Shown here: positions 34,086 to 46,300 of the stretch, one piece after another
Layout of the letters: the number at the start of each line of letters is the position of its first letter
How positions within the stretch are numbered: the first letter of the stretch is position 1
Assembly: GCA_001466705.2 (NCBI GenBank)
Contig: LATX02000018.1
Span: forward strand, 28,340 to 92,339
DNA from: Moniliophthora roreri
Lineage: Eukaryota; Basidiomycota; Agaricomycetes; Agaricales; Marasmiaceae
DNA length: 64,000 nt
Direction of reading: 5' to 3'
Notes under the pieces: generated by a model
The model's database searches: none
What the model saw: the letters and a program-made list of their open reading frames with translations, nothing else
What the model was told of the DNA's origin: nothing
Position numbers and translations under genes: made by a program

Positions 34086-34148
34086 TAGCTCAGCTGGCCA
34101 GCATACCATGATAATCGGTGCTGATCATCATTCTCTAGGTTCAAGCCC
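34086..34148 (+). other. tRNA-like A-box/B-box pair, degenerate
   Basis: TAGCTCAGCTGG (34086-34097) is an exact internal A box and GGTTCAAGCCC (34138-34148) is a near B box with two differences. The spacing is about 8 bp longer than in an intron-less tRNA. Neither an acceptor stem nor a full T stem forms, so this is at most a tRNA pseudogene or the head of a SINE-like element. Confidence 0.3.
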
Positions 34149-34179
34149 TTCCCTTTCACCATCATTCGTCACGCTTCTA

Positions 34180-34497
34180 TACGTCAATCAGCGACCGAAC
34201 AGTATATCCGTTACTACCCGGCGCCAATCAACTAAATGTCGAAGTGCACGGGTGCACCACCTTTAGCAATTCAAACTTCTGCATCCTCACTGCAACAGAA
34301 GCTACTCGTGGTTTACGTCACCCTTTCCTTTCAGTACACCGCTTTCTCCGTGCAATGAATTGACCAGCATGGTCAAAAGATGGTTGTCCTCCATCAAGTC
34401 CGAAATCTAGATAATTGGGTGTCATCAGTCGAGGAGTTGCTTTAAAACCCGTTCTTTCAGCGCCAGGCTGATCCCACGCCTTCCTACTCTCTCCTCG
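34180..34497 (+). promoter_or_regulatory. Promoter of 7-TM gene A, similar to that of gene C
   Basis: Shares ordered blocks with 53860-54204, including AGCAATTCAAA, ACTCGTGGTTTACG (ACTCGTGGTTACG in C), GTGCAATGAATTGACCA and GATCCCACGC. A TATA-like TTTAAAACCC lies at 34441-34450, about 50 bp before the ATG. Confidence 0.6.
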
Positions 34498-36095
34498 ATG
34501 GCCGGTATAGCACTAGACAAGGTGCGTAGTTTTCCTTTCTGATCGTCTGGTACTCAATCTTCCTGTACCAGGCAGAATTTGTCGGACTATGGGTAGGTAC
34601 ACTCTACAACATAGCCATCCGGGGTTGAAGCACTGACTAGCGCTCTAGGTGGAAAGCATACTATATGGTACGTCATCCATCCTCAACCGACCGACAAGCA
34701 TTAAGTCCTAAGCTTCATACTTACAGGAATGAATACGATCCTATTCGCCATATGTATCTGGGTACTCGTGTACTACAAGAAGCGGTCGTCTGGCTTGAAC
34801 ATCCCCCTCCTGGCAACGGCCATATTTCTTTACATATTCTGCACCATCCGAATCGGCATCGACTTGGGCAGAGGAATTCTCGCATTCTTCACCTTCAGGA
34901 ATAATCCCGAAGGACCGCTGGGGTTCTACGAAGATATTTCACATTGGACTCGGGTTTTGAGGGAGGCGTTATATGTCACGAACAGGTGAGACCATCGGTT
35001 GCCGGAATCATGCTGGGATTTCCGTAGGCTGACAGGAGACTGTAGCCTCGTCGCAGATACTCTAGTGGTGAGTATAACACCGTCGATGTCTGGGTCTCTC
35101 TCGAATTTGAAAACTTTCCAGATATACCGCTTGTACGTCGTATGGGGTTACAACTGGAAGATTACCGTCGGTCCAATAATACTGCTACTTGCTTCTTCAA
35201 GTGAGTTTTCGGAGTCCGGTGGAGTGACAGCGGACCTCATTCGACTTATTTTATAGTTAGCGGATACATAGCAGTCTGGGAGATTACTCGTGTCGCAAGT
35301 GGCGGCTCTATTTTTGCAAAGCAAGTTGCAGATGGGGCGACAGCTCTGTTTGCCCTCTCCATGGGTACCAACGTTATTGTCACTAGTCTTATCGGTGAGC
35401 CCTTGCCGTGGTCAGATAGTCTGTCCCGCTAACCTGAATGTAGCCGGGCGGATATGGTACATTGGTCACCGTGCATCAAAGCATCTAGGGAGGCAGCACG
35501 GAGTGAAGTATAGCCGTGCTCTTGTGGTGATGTGCGTGCACGCCAGACCTGGGTGATAAACCTGAATTATTAAGTGCGGTTTCAGAGTGGAATCCGGTGC
35601 TTTGTACTCTGTTTCGCTCTTTATTCTTCTCATTCTGTTTGCCATGGGCAATGATGCTCAGGTAATACTGCTGTTCCGAATTTGTGCATTTTCTATATAA
35701 CTGATACGTATCTTGATGATAAACAGATCATCCTATTCAATTCCGCCTCCCAGATAGTGGTAAGCCTGGCCCCCTCTTCTCCCGTCTCCACGTACCCATC
35801 AACATTACCCCTTTCCTCTTTCCAGGGAATCGCCCCAACACTGATTATCGTCCGCGTCGGTCTGGGTCTCTCTGCTCAGGACAACCTCGCGACAGTGGCT
35901 ACATCTCAATTGCGAAATCCCGCCGCCGCCGACTCGGGGAGTGCGCGCAATCCAGAAGCTGTCCGTTCAAATACTATTCCGATGCAGATTCATCGAGTAA
36001 TTGAAATGAGGACGGATGATGATTTTGACCTCCACACTAGGTCGAAGGATGCGGGATCGGATTATAAGACGGGATCTCCTGATGACTCTGTATGA
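34498..36095 (+). CDS. Orphan 7-TM protein A (Agaricomycete receptor-like family)
   Basis: First exon is MAGIALDK (34498-34521), then AEFVGLW and VESILYG as micro-exons, then the large exons; about 330 residues. Membrane segments in order: GMNTILFAICIWVLVYY; LLATAIFLYIFCTIRI; a helix around VLREALYVTNSLVADTLV leading to IYRLYVVWGYNWKI; GPIILLLASSISGYIAVW; ATALFALSMGTNVIVTSLIA with GRIWYIG; ALYSVSLFILLILFAMG; GIAPTLIIVRVGLGLS. The cytosolic tail is acidic and ends DDSV. The motifs YRLYVVW and PTLIIVRVGLG mark a large mushroom-restricted seven-helix family with no established ligand. Splice sites match those of copy C position for position. Every exon is open. Confidence 0.82.
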
Positions 36096-36525
36096 AAACT
36101 GTATGATAAATGGCGTATGTATGATTATACGTTTGGGATACCCGCTCGAATGGGTGTATTACTGTAATTTTGTGGAAATGGCACTTGACTGCGTCAGCAC
36201 GGTACTGGGCTTGTCGGATAAGCGTTCAAAGACTGCATAAACAGGGAGTCAGCCCACCAGGATGGTAGCAAGTCGAACAAAAAGTTGAACCTTTTCAGCT
36301 GCCTGGCGTTAATGGTTAGTAGAACGTTGCCTCGTGCACATAGACCTTTCTCGAAAACATAATACCTAGAAAAGGGAAGATCAGTAAAGAAAATACCGAA
36401 AGGCATGTACGAAAGAGACAAGCATATCGCATAGGCATAGCACGAATCATCGATCAAAGACCCAGTCAACCCGATGAAAACATGGCAATTGCGAAGCCGT
36501 AAGAGACTGGTACACATAGACAGAC
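36096..36525. other. Spacer between convergent 7-TM gene A and a small conserved gene
   Basis: No exon recognised; probably facing 3' UTRs. Confidence 0.4.
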
Positions 36526-37060
36526 TCAATCTTTCACATCGACCTTCAACGGAACCTCGTCACCATGTTTCACCTGAAGCATCGCTTTAAGCAAGTACTC
36601 CGGTGTAACTCTGCGAGCGCGTTTCCGGGGATCTGATTTCTTCTTCACCGATTCGTGGACCTCCTTCTGGAGGTGTTCCTTCGTAAAAGAAACGTAGATA
36701 TCCGAATCTTGGTAAGTAGCAATAAATTCATCGAGCACCTTCTCAATCTCTTCCTCGGTCTCGAGAATCACAGAATGGGAAGAAGTGGAAGCGGAAGTGG
36801 AACTCGATTCTGACGACTCACTATAAGCCTCTTCGTCACTAACATCGCTCTCAAAAGCCCCCGTCAACGCCCTATAAGTCTTGGATGCCCTAAAAACGGG
36901 TTCCTCATGTTGAAAACGTTCGAAAGTATCGAGATCGGTCTTGAAAATGCCTGCGATTCGGTCTCGTCGCTGGACATAGTCAGAAGAATACTATAATAGC
37001 AGAAGAAAGGAAGAAAAGACTCACCACGACATCTTGAAGTGTAGTGTTGTAGCGGGGCAT
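36526..37060 (-). CDS. Small conserved hypothetical protein
   Basis: Two exons. The first, MPRYNTTLQDVV, starts at the ATG at 37058-37060. The second reads RRDRIAGIFKTDLDTFERFQ, HEEPVFRASKTYRALTGAF, then an acidic Ser-rich linker (SESSESSSTSASTSSHS), EEEIEKVLDEFIATYQDSD, SFTKEHLQKEVHESVKKK and RKRARRVTPEYLLKAMLQ, ending EVPLKVDVKD. It is about 155 residues, charged and largely helical, with a basic patch (KKKSDPRKRARR) that could be a nuclear signal. No domain is recognised. Clean splicing and a well-formed sequence support a real gene. Confidence 0.6.
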
Positions 37061-38112
37061 GTTGACTTTAATAACAATGACGATGGTGGTTCACAAGAGA
37101 GATTGAATAGTTGCCCTATTGTCCTCCATTAACCAGTTTTTGTGGCCACGGGCCAGAAGTTGCTAACCAGTCACACGTGTAAGTTTCATACACCGACATT
37201 TCAGTGTCCTCCCGAGTCCGTGCTTCAAGTTTTAATCAGCGCAAACCATCGAGCCAGAGTCAGGCATTTAACTTGGATGAACCCTAATGTCCCTGTCTCG
37301 ACTGTGCCATCGTGAGTTTCGCTGCTAATGTGCTATGCCGGGAGTGATTCAGCTCCAAAAGAATATCGCTCATAGACTGTCCTCGATCGCCTTGACGTTC
37401 TTCATCCAATGATCCCGCAAGTTCCCCAGTCAAACTCAAGTCAACTTCCGAGTACATTCTTTTGATTTTCGACGATTCTAGACCATAAGAGTCCCAGGTC
37501 GCAGTCGGGAAGGAAGAAGTTTCAAGTTTGGACTTGAAGTGGAAACGTTACATCATATCCTCAAGTTAGGAGGCAGGCGATGTATATTTTAGCACAACCA
37601 AGTCGCGAAATGATGTGTTCCAATATGGGAGTTGTTGAAGAGGCCAGTAGATGGAAGAATGAGGGATGTTTTTGCTCGTAGAGCGCAAGCAGACATGGAC
37701 GAGGATTTGAGACGCCACCCCACTGAATCTCGAGTATGCCGGGTTACCTAGAGGGCAATTAGCGCACTGCGTTAGCTCTGACCGAAGATTAGGGAAAATA
37801 CTGCACTTGCGCACCTTCCTTCTTTGCTCCGTTTTGTAGCATCGACTCTGCATCATTCGAGCCTAGAATCTAATATTGTTGATGGAGGACTCAAAGACAG
37901 AGCTCAAACTTCACGTGATATCGCAGCAGACAACCGTCCAATACAAATATTGGGAAGAGAGAATCGAGCGAGGACTCTAGAGCTTGTTTGCGCAAGATGG
38001 TGGTAGCATGGAAGTCGCGCTGAGCGTGGGATGCCACCAGTCATGTACAGTAATTCGGTCAAGGCAGAGGCCGTGAATCCGTATATCGTGTACTACTAGA
38101 TCGTACCATACA
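37061..38112. other. Gene-free interval
   Basis: Nothing recognisable. The left end is the promoter of the small conserved gene, the right end the 3' side of USE1. An open frame at 37566-37856 (minus) has no motif. Confidence 0.4.
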
Positions 38113-39096
38113 TCAAGTGAACCGTATAAGAAATACCATAATTGCGAACAACACTGTAACCAGCACAATCGAAGACACAACCAGCCACGTCGTTGACGAA
38201 CTCTTACTACTATGCTCCTTCAACCTATCCTTATTCTTTGTCATAACATCATAATTACTCTCCAGCTTCTCCTTGGCTCCCTCAAGAACCGCAGCGTCCT
38301 TCGCGAGGGATTCAGAGAAATGTATCGCATTCCTGCGTAGTTGCGCACTCATTTGTGCGAGCTGATTGGATAGTTCTTCTTGAAGCGCATTCGAATGCTG
38401 GAGGGTGCCTGTTGCAATGGCTGTCGATTTGGACGCTGCTGAGGGCATAGAAGGTGGTATGAGTGTTGGCATTGAAGAGACGAGACTCGGGCCAGGCGCG
38501 ATAGGTATGGGGTCGGCAGGCGAGCCGAGAAGGTTGTCGGTTTCTGGTGATTCTGAAGGTAATTCTGTATCTTGATCTGGAGATGAGGGTTCAGGTTGTG
38601 AGGGCTCTACCGGAACAGGTAGGGTAGGCAATATGGGTTTCGGGCGCTGAGTCGGAGGTTTGGTTCTCTGCAGACTTTTCAGTGAAGAATACAATCATAG
38701 TGCTGTTCAGACGCACCTCGTTGACCGACTTGAGGAATGTCTCCATGCGATTTAACGACTTTCGAATCTCCGAATTTTTGTCCCTAGACGTACGTTTCAG
38801 TCACGCAGCTAATCCAAAGGGTACGACCAGAACGCACGAGGATCCTTGAGAAGCCTCGACATTTCGGAGAAGTTTCTTTGCGAATTTCACTTTCTGCCAG
38901 GAAAATCCAGCTCTGGAATTCATCAATTCAATGCTTCACAACACACCTGCAAATTCTCTTCTGACTTGAGCCATGTTGCTTGAGTGGAGTCTGACGGTGT
39001 ATCCCATGACTCTTCCGTCACCGACTTTTCGAGCCTCCGTAAAAGTCGTGAAAGGTTTATTTCATCGTGGTGAGCCTGCTCGGTAGTGGTAACCAT
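38113..39096 (-). CDS. USE1: USE1-type SNARE of the ER
   Basis: Start ATG at 39096 (MVTTTEQAHHDEINLSRLLR), three or four introns, about 270 residues. The N-terminal helices (LLRRLEKSVTEESWDTPSDS; KVKFAKKLLRNVE-like; RKSLNRMETFLKSV) are followed by a Pro/Ser-rich linker. The SNARE helix comes next: ALQEELSNQLAQMSAQLRRN, AIHFSESLAKDAAVLEGAKE, KLESNYDVMTKNKDRLKEHS. A C-terminal membrane anchor (WLVVSSIVLVTVLFAIMVFL) has two residues or so beyond it, as in tail-anchored proteins. USE1 is a Qc-SNARE for Golgi-to-ER retrograde transport, acting with Sec20, Ufe1 and Sec22. The layout and length agree with the family. Confidence 0.85.
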
Positions 39097-39959
39097 CGTG
39101 GAAGAGATGATGGTACGGAATCAAGCGTGTTCGACACGTATAAGCGCCGGATACACGCAGTACACTGTAAGCGTAGGAAAGTGTATTTCGGCCGACCTCG
39201 GGAAATCCCCCAGGCCAACTCCGAAACCTCAGCTCTCTCAGCGCTTTGATGCGTCAGAATTTCTGCATTGCTTTCGCTTGCAGTAAATCGACTGGTAACG
39301 TGTAGATTGCAGATACCAGAGCGCTCGACAAATTTCAAGGAAGTGAAGGACTAAGTCTGTAGTGGCAAAATAATCTTTCAGAGCAGTCTTGAAGTTGCGT
39401 GTTTGCATTTCTGAAGCTTTTTCTGCGTCATTGACCACTCTTAGGCCCCGTTAGCGTACCATCCTAATCAGTAGATGGTTTTCAACGTGTTTAATCATCG
39501 AATCATGAAGGAGTGCACCCTACACTTATCCACCACGAACGTCAGAGACCCCAGTGCTTGCAGCTTTTTGTCCCCAGTAACATGCCTTTTTCTACCTAGA
39601 TGGGATTATATATAAACTCTGTGTCACCGTTATGTCGCTGTGGTTCATGATACCCTTCTCATCGGGCGCGATCCCATATCCATAATGCTACCATATTAGA
39701 TCCACAGGTGAGTCATGCTGGTCCTGGAAATTGTATCTATCTACAGCCTGCTGTATCAGACTATCATTATTTCCACAAGGCCAGTGGCAGGACTTCACCG
39801 CATCCCGAAAAGCAGCAAACACCACACTATCAGTATATGGTGCCAAATTGATTTGGTGGGAGCCAGCAATCACAGGTCGTCTTAGGCTCTTAGCTCAAAA
39901 ACACTGAAGCGACCCACTTTTCATAGGCCACTTTTGTTGAGTCATCATCATGAGCAAAC
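39097..39959. other. Spacer between USE1 and decayed 7-TM copy F
   Basis: No coding exon. A good TATA string (TTATATATAAAC, 39606-39617) lies about 350 bp before the first recognisable exon of the decayed copy and may be its old promoter or belong to an unseen transcript. Confidence 0.4.
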
Positions 39960-40770
39960 TCTTCGAATAAAGAAGTTGATATCGATATTTCGACCGTGCT
40001 GTATGGTAAGTCATAAATGTTCCGAGTCCTCCCGTCGACCATTCTACCTCACTACTAGAATAGCCTACATCAATAGCATTCTCTTCACCGGATGTTGTTG
40101 TGCGCTTATTCATAGCAGTCAACAGCGACGTGCCAAAATCAACACCTTTCGTTGTTTTATCGGCTTCCGGCGAGCAAGAACGATGTTAAAAGAGCTGCAA
40201 CAGTCTAAAAAACGGCCGCAGTATGTGGCTTCGTAGCAGTGCGGGGTGTCAGCTAGATACTGCCGCGAGAGGCGGTATTTTATAATGTAGTCTTCAACTA
40301 GGAAGAACCAGAATGCGATTATCTGTGCACCAACATTGTTCTAAGAAGTCTAATTGGCACGTTGTTCTGGCCTTTTTACAGCACTATGCTGACGTGCAGT
40401 ATACCTTGACATGAGATGTCACCTCTGGTGGCTGTTATCAACGTCTCGCGGTCAAATCCCAAAAGTACAGCAGTAGTTGATCCTTCCGTCCACGCGTCGC
40501 TTCACGACCAACTGAACACTGAAGTGCGGAATCTAGTGTCATCTATCCGGTAGCTCTGCTCGTTAGTTCTCGTGGTTTACGCCCTGGGGACAAACGCAGC
40601 AGTGAGCTGGCGGTGGATACTAGTCATAATCGGTCCTCGGCCGGATCTCCATCAGATATGGTGCCCTTACGCAAATTGTGGTAGGTTGCGCTCTTTTTGA
40701 GGGACCGCTGACAGCATCAACTATTGTCTATGTCGGGCTTGACCAGTCTATACAGGACGCGACGCGTGCT
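39960..40770 (+). pseudogene. Decayed orphan 7-TM copy F
   Basis: Head and tail of the family remain but the middle is gone. The head reads VDIDISTVLYG with a splice donor (near 39970-40010). It continues INSILFTGCCCALIHSSQQRRAK (40070-40145), matching INTVLFVGCLYVFRRSTQRR of copy B. The tail near 40655-40680 reads YGALTQIV before a GT donor, and STIVYVGLDQSIQD (about 40715-40760) aligns with PTLIIVRISLGVSIQD of copy B. No family motifs for helices 2-5 were found between, and stops interrupt all frames. It lies just upstream of copy B in the same orientation. Confidence 0.65.
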
Positions 40771-41053
40771 GCACTGTAGAACTTCCGTTTCGTACAAATT
40801 AAATAGAAGCCTCATGTCGAACTCCGCGATACGCCGCAGCCAAAAACGCGCCCTCATCGGGGCGAACTTGCAGTCACGGATGGTTTAGTTACACCTTGTT
40901 CTTTCCGAAGAACCCGCTTTTGTGTAAATTTCCTTCTTACACCAATCCTGCGATGTCGATAAGAATGGTATACAGCAAGCTTCATTCTGCTGTTGGACGG
41001 CCTTGTATAACATAAAGTGGTCCCCTTCTGTAGCGACTCATATTATCCTCAAA

Positions 41054-42513
41054 TGTCAAGATATCTCGCTCTCGACAAGGTAAGCCAAGTCGTTCCTGGT
41101 ATTGCGGCACTGATCGTGCCTGGAATAGTAGGCCGCATTTATTGAATTGTGGGTAAGTTGACGCACACAGTCCACTGGTTTTGATTCTAACCTCTTGAAG
41201 GTGGAGACAGTGCTCTACGGTGAGTCGCGTTCGTCTGATCAACAATCAAAGAGATTTATGCACGAGTGATAGGAATCAACACGGTCCTCTTTGTCGGATG
41301 TCTTTATGTGTTTCGCCGGAGCACTCAGCGGCGTACTCGAGCCTACAAGTTTATCATTGCAACTGTGACAACCATCTATATACTATGCTCTGCTCACGTT
41401 ATCCTCGACTTTGTTCGGGCTATCATTGGCTTTTTCGACACGCCGGATGGTGCCCTTGCATACTATAGTCAGTTGTGGATCCGGAGTTCTGTTTCAAAAC
41501 ACGCACTTTTTACTGCAGCCTGGTATGTCACATCAACCCTCACGGACTTGATACTGATCCTGTTTGCTCGACGCCAGCTGTGTAGCAGATTTCTTTCTGG
41601 TCAACTCCCCGTCCATTTCAAAAGTAGTCTGTTCCTGATTATTATACAGGTCTATCGTCTTTTTGTTATCTGGAGTTCACGCGTCCAGATTCTCTTAGTG
41701 CCTGTGATTTTATTATTAACCGCCTTTGGTCAGTTACCTTCTTCTCAAGAGCCCTATTTCTAATAGCCTGACTGCGGAGCTATAGCATGCGGCGTTGGGA
41801 CGGTGCGCGGATTCAGCCATACACGCCCGGGAGAAACGGTCTTTTACCCTGTGATTTCCAACTGGGCCATACCAGCGTATGTTCTCCACCTGGCCTTCAA
41901 CAGTGCGGTAAACGGTCTTATTAGTGCGTGCCTTTCCTTGGTTCTGCGCAGTGCTAATCAACGATATCCCTATCAGCTGGACGCCTGTGGTTGTTTGAAC
42001 GCGAGGTGTCAGAAGCTCTTGGTAGAGAACACGGCCAAAAATACAAAAAGATCATCGTAATATTGTGTGTTTCCCTAGGTCACGACGTACCCGAGAGTTG
42101 AACTGAATTCTCGCAGCATAGAATCTGGCATTCTGCACACGATAACTCTAGCCGTTTTTATGGTGCTCTATCTCTTAAAGTCGAACGCCGCAGTAAGTTA
42201 TCTACTCGAACTATTGATTCCCCGAATGACTCTTACTAGCTCATTGTATACGGTGCCTTCGCGCAGATCGTGGTATGTAAGCCGCAGTCGAATTTCCAGA
42301 ACAAGGCTAAAGAATCTACACTCCCAGGGCATGGCTCCGACCTTGATCATTGTTCGTATCAGCCTTGGAGTGTCTATACAGGACAAAGAGTCCTACCAAT
42401 CAAGCTTCGGCATCTCAACAGGCCGAGTCAGCAAGTTGAAGTTTCACCAAAAAGAAGACGAAAAAGAAGATGAAATATCTTTCAAAGACACTGGGCAGGG
42501 CGATGTGGTGTAG
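41054..42513 (+). CDS. Orphan 7-TM protein B
   Basis: Starts MSRYLALDK (ATG at 41054), then micro-exons ending in VETVLYG. Membrane blocks: INTVLFVGCLYVFRR; FIIATVTTIYILCSAHVILD; LFTAAWYVTSTLTDLIL then IYRLFVIWSSRVQI; LVPVILLLTAFACGVGTV; WAIPAYVLHLAFNSAVNGLI with GRLWLFEREV; ILHTITLAVFMVLYLL; YGAFAQIV and GMAPTLIIVRISLGVS. The family signature GREHGQKYKKIIVIL is intact in the frame after a roughly 53 bp intron (with CTAAT branch site) near 41930-41980. The tail is Lys/Glu-rich (KEDEKEDEISF). It belongs with D and E (shared C(S/T)AHVI.DFVRAI.GF.D motif) rather than with A and C. Function unknown. Confidence 0.78.
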
Positions 42514-43324
42514 GTGGGGGGAATGATCTAAGTCGGGATGATCTAAATCAATTATCTATCAGAGAACGGACGGTCCTCCCGCCTCCCGCTGGGGCGATAC
42601 ACCTGTGGGAACCTTAAAACCCCAGTGTCCCTCCAGTGCCTGTGCACTTGAAACTTGGGAATATTATTAGTGTACAGTTTGGTTCAATGATACAAGTATA
42701 ATTAAGGTGGGGGGGGGGGGGGGACTGGCCTAACAGGGGAAAAGTAATTGGATTTCGTTTGTTGAAACTCCCATCCCATCTACCTTCCTGGCCCGATATC
42801 ATCCACAAAAGGGTGTTCATGAATATGGATACCTTGCAGGTACTCCTTGTATCATGTACTACTCGAAGTCATAGAGGCATGAGCTTTTGGCTGATCCTCG
42901 ATAAGATGCTGACTGTCATCTGAGTCTGGTAGGAGTTGGATTTCGCCGCCATGAGAACAGCAGGAGCAGGAGCAGAGGTTCTGTGTACATGGATGGCCTT
43001 GAAGACTAGGTCAATATCAGGTCGATTCACGGGATTAACATAACGCACTAAGGGAGGTAAAATCCACACATGCTCCCGCGCAGACGTCTAAGCAAGCAGC
43101 AAGTAGTATTCCGCAAGTTTCCTCCGCCATTTCCTGGGCCAAAATATGTTGAAAACAGAGAGAGAGAGAGAGCAATGAGCAGAAGGTATGTGATACCGAG
43201 GAGAGCAAAGGCAAGCAGGTCTGGGCGTCGGGCGCTTGCTCGTCGTGACAAGCACGATCAAACAGAACTGCTCTTGTCTCTTTTCTTTATACCCTCTCTA
43301 GGCCGTATTGGCCGCGCCCATTTC
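42514..43324. other. Spacer upstream of SAC3, with a G15 tract
   Basis: No coding exon called. It holds a run of 15 G (42709-42723) and an (AG)n stretch near 43155-43172, about 155 bp before the SAC3 start codon. A minus-strand open frame at 42869-43069 has no motif. Confidence 0.45.
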
Positions 43325-46300
43325 ATGGAAGCTTCTTCTGCGGTCAGAACGAACAGAATACGTGGAAATGGTCTGCATGATGGCGGGAGAAGGCCGATAT
43401 CACGAAACAAGCAATGGGTAGCTGGGGACAACCGGAGTCGGTCCACTACGCCTCACCATGGCCACAGTGAAGAGGGCCGCTGGGAACGTGGAGGGCATCG
43501 TGGGGGTAGAGGGGGTAGAGGGGGTAGAGGCTCTGGTCCCGGATATTCTTCGCCTCGAAAAAGATCACCTTTTTCTTCAACTAACGGCCACACCGAGGAA
43601 CACACTATTCCGAAGGAAGACCCATACCTGGAAACCCAGGAGGAACGCGAAAATTTTTATCAAGAAGTGTGTGGAAATGTCTTTTGACTGTGGATTATGG
43701 TTCATTCTTGGTTTCTTTTAGCTCGTGAAAGCGCGTGAGGCGGAGAGGAAGAGAGCCATTGCCGAAGGAAAGATGGATGATCCTCTGGTCCCTAAAAGGT
43801 TAGAAGACGCAATCACGATGGTTGGAACCTGTATGGATATGTGTCCTCGGTTCGAGAGATACAGGCGAGAACGAGAGAATAATCTGTTCGAGTGGGAGAC
43901 AGTGCGTCCGATTTCTACAGTTTGCAGTTGTCTACCCCAAACACTGCTCTTTTCTTTTCTCCTCTAGATATCAGGGACAAAACGCGTGGATCATAGCAAA
44001 GCCGTCAAAATGTACGAGCGAGCCGCTGGAGACAAGACGCTACCCTCGGACTTACGGCCACCCCATGTTCTGAAGGTACGTCCTTTGCGATGCACGGTTC
44101 AGTTTACCTAGCTCATGAACGGTCCCAGCGTACCCTTGATTACTTATTCCACGACCTCCTTCCTCGAGAGGGCTTCGCGCCGACATACAACTTCATTCGT
44201 GATCGTTCGCGTGCGGTTAGAAATGATTTCACCATGCAGCACGAGACAGGCGAGACTGCCATCGAATGTCATGATCGCTGTGCTCGTTTCCATATACTTG
44301 CTCTTCACCTTGGACGAGAAGTCAAAGATTTCTCAATGAACATGGAGGAGCAACAGCTGATGAATAGTATGTACTGTAAAAAAATTCTCAGAGATCACAC
44401 CGACTGATATTCCATTTCAGCTTTACAAAGTTTAAAAGAGTTCTACGAGGATCAGCGTGGTCGATATGAATCACCCACCGAACTTGAAATGCGGGTATAT
44501 CATCGTCTCATTCATATCCGGGATCAAAGGGAACGGCACGACGATATATCTTCCCACATCCTCTCGAATCGAGTCTTTCAACTCACCACCCAATTCCGGC
44601 AGCATGTACAGGAAAAGAGCTCGCCTATTACCAAAACGTCTGCCTTGGTTGTCGATGCCCAGGCAATGGAAATCTTCGGACAGCTGGCTAATGTCCTCAC
44701 GGAACAAGGTAATATGGTGATGATATATCTTATTGCATGCATCTTGGAGAGACTGTTCGGAAAAGACGCTATTGACGATATCGAGTCTCTTCGAGGTGAC
44801 CTAACATGGCCACACATCATTGATGGAATATCCACTTCTGCAATCGAAACCTCACATGATGATGTGAATGAGTACGACGAAGCAGTGGAGGAGGATACGC
44901 AGGATGAAATACATGAAGAAGACTACGAGGAAGAAGAAAATGAGATCATTGCGTCTGAATCCCATTTTCCTGCAAACTCGCAGACACCGAGCGTTTTTGG
45001 TGGTACCCCGGTATTTGGAGCAAACAATACTTCCATTGCGACGCCTGCGCCGACAGTATCGGCCTTTGCGAACCTCAAGGCAACCCCTAGCAATGTGTTC
45101 GGGTCGGGGTCGGTTTTTGGTCAGCCAGTCTCGTCTCAACCTGCCTTCCCTTCCGTCTTTGGCGCAAGCACGAGCTCGGGGCTGTCTCCTTTCGCACAGG
45201 CTGCACAAGCTACCTCTGCAGCATTAGGCGGTGGAAGCAGTATTACGACGCCTGCACAATCACAGCCAATCAACGTGTTTGGTATCGCGTCCTCATCCGG
45301 CCCTGGCACTACACCTACTCCAACCGTCGAGGCGCCAAAACCGTCTAATCCTCCATTCAACGCTCCAGCGGCTCCACCAGCGGCTTCCGCTACTTCCATG
45401 CTGCCAACGCCCCCTTCTCCATTCACACCTCCTTCTCAAGGATTCCTATTCCCATCTCCACAATCAATGGCTGTACCTCCTGCAGCACCTATCGCACCCA
45501 AAAAACCGGACCCCGCCCCTTCCCTGCTTACATCATCATTAAATCCTCAGGCATCTCCATTCACGCCATTTGGAAAGGTAACGCCTCCTTCCTCGTCCCA
45601 AGGGACGTCTTCAACACCTCCTGTGGCAAACCCGTTCTCTACCACATCTAGCGCTTCTCAATCTTTGCCGTTTTCCCCACCTTCTACCTCAGCATCTACC
45701 AATCCGATAGTGCCTACCAGCACATCGAATAATGAAGTGCGGCTTTCTTCGTTACCGAAACTCGACACTACCCCATCAATATCACAGCCCAAGCCTTCAG
45801 AAACCATTTTCGGTGATGTACCTTCTCAACCCAAGTCACCTCGAACTCCCACAGAGCCACCTCGTTTACCCAGGCAACAGCCGATTTCCCTTCCTTCCAC
45901 ACCAACACTTGCACCAGTCGCGTCAAATCCTCGACTGAACATGCTCAAAGGCAGTCTTCAGACTTCAAGCTTACCCAAGTCAAGCTCGAGTTCGGAGATT
46001 TTGAGCCCAATCCAGATCCAATCCCCGACAGTCTCGAGGCACTCGTCGATCCAAAACTTTGCAGGGCTCAGTACACCAACAGTAACGCCTTCGACATCTA
46101 GAGTGTTCTCGTTCGAGAACGTACCCAGTCCGTTGGGTGGCAAGGATAAAGGGAAGGGAAAGGCACCCGATCTCCCGTCCCCACTTCCATTTACAACTTC
46201 CAAATTCAAGTCGCAAGGTGTCGTAGAGCCATCGGAAGCCGAGATCGACACAGCTCTATCATTCGAACGCAAAAGTCTCGTCGTGAAAGAGACTTTTAGT

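Larger units (their letters stand above)
32845..34497. other. Gene-poor interval upstream of 7-TM gene A
   Basis: Open frames at 33097-33555 on both strands have no recognisable motif. The last about 320 bp resemble the promoter of 7-TM gene C (listed separately). A tRNA-like A-box/B-box pair lies at 34086-34148. Confidence 0.4.
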
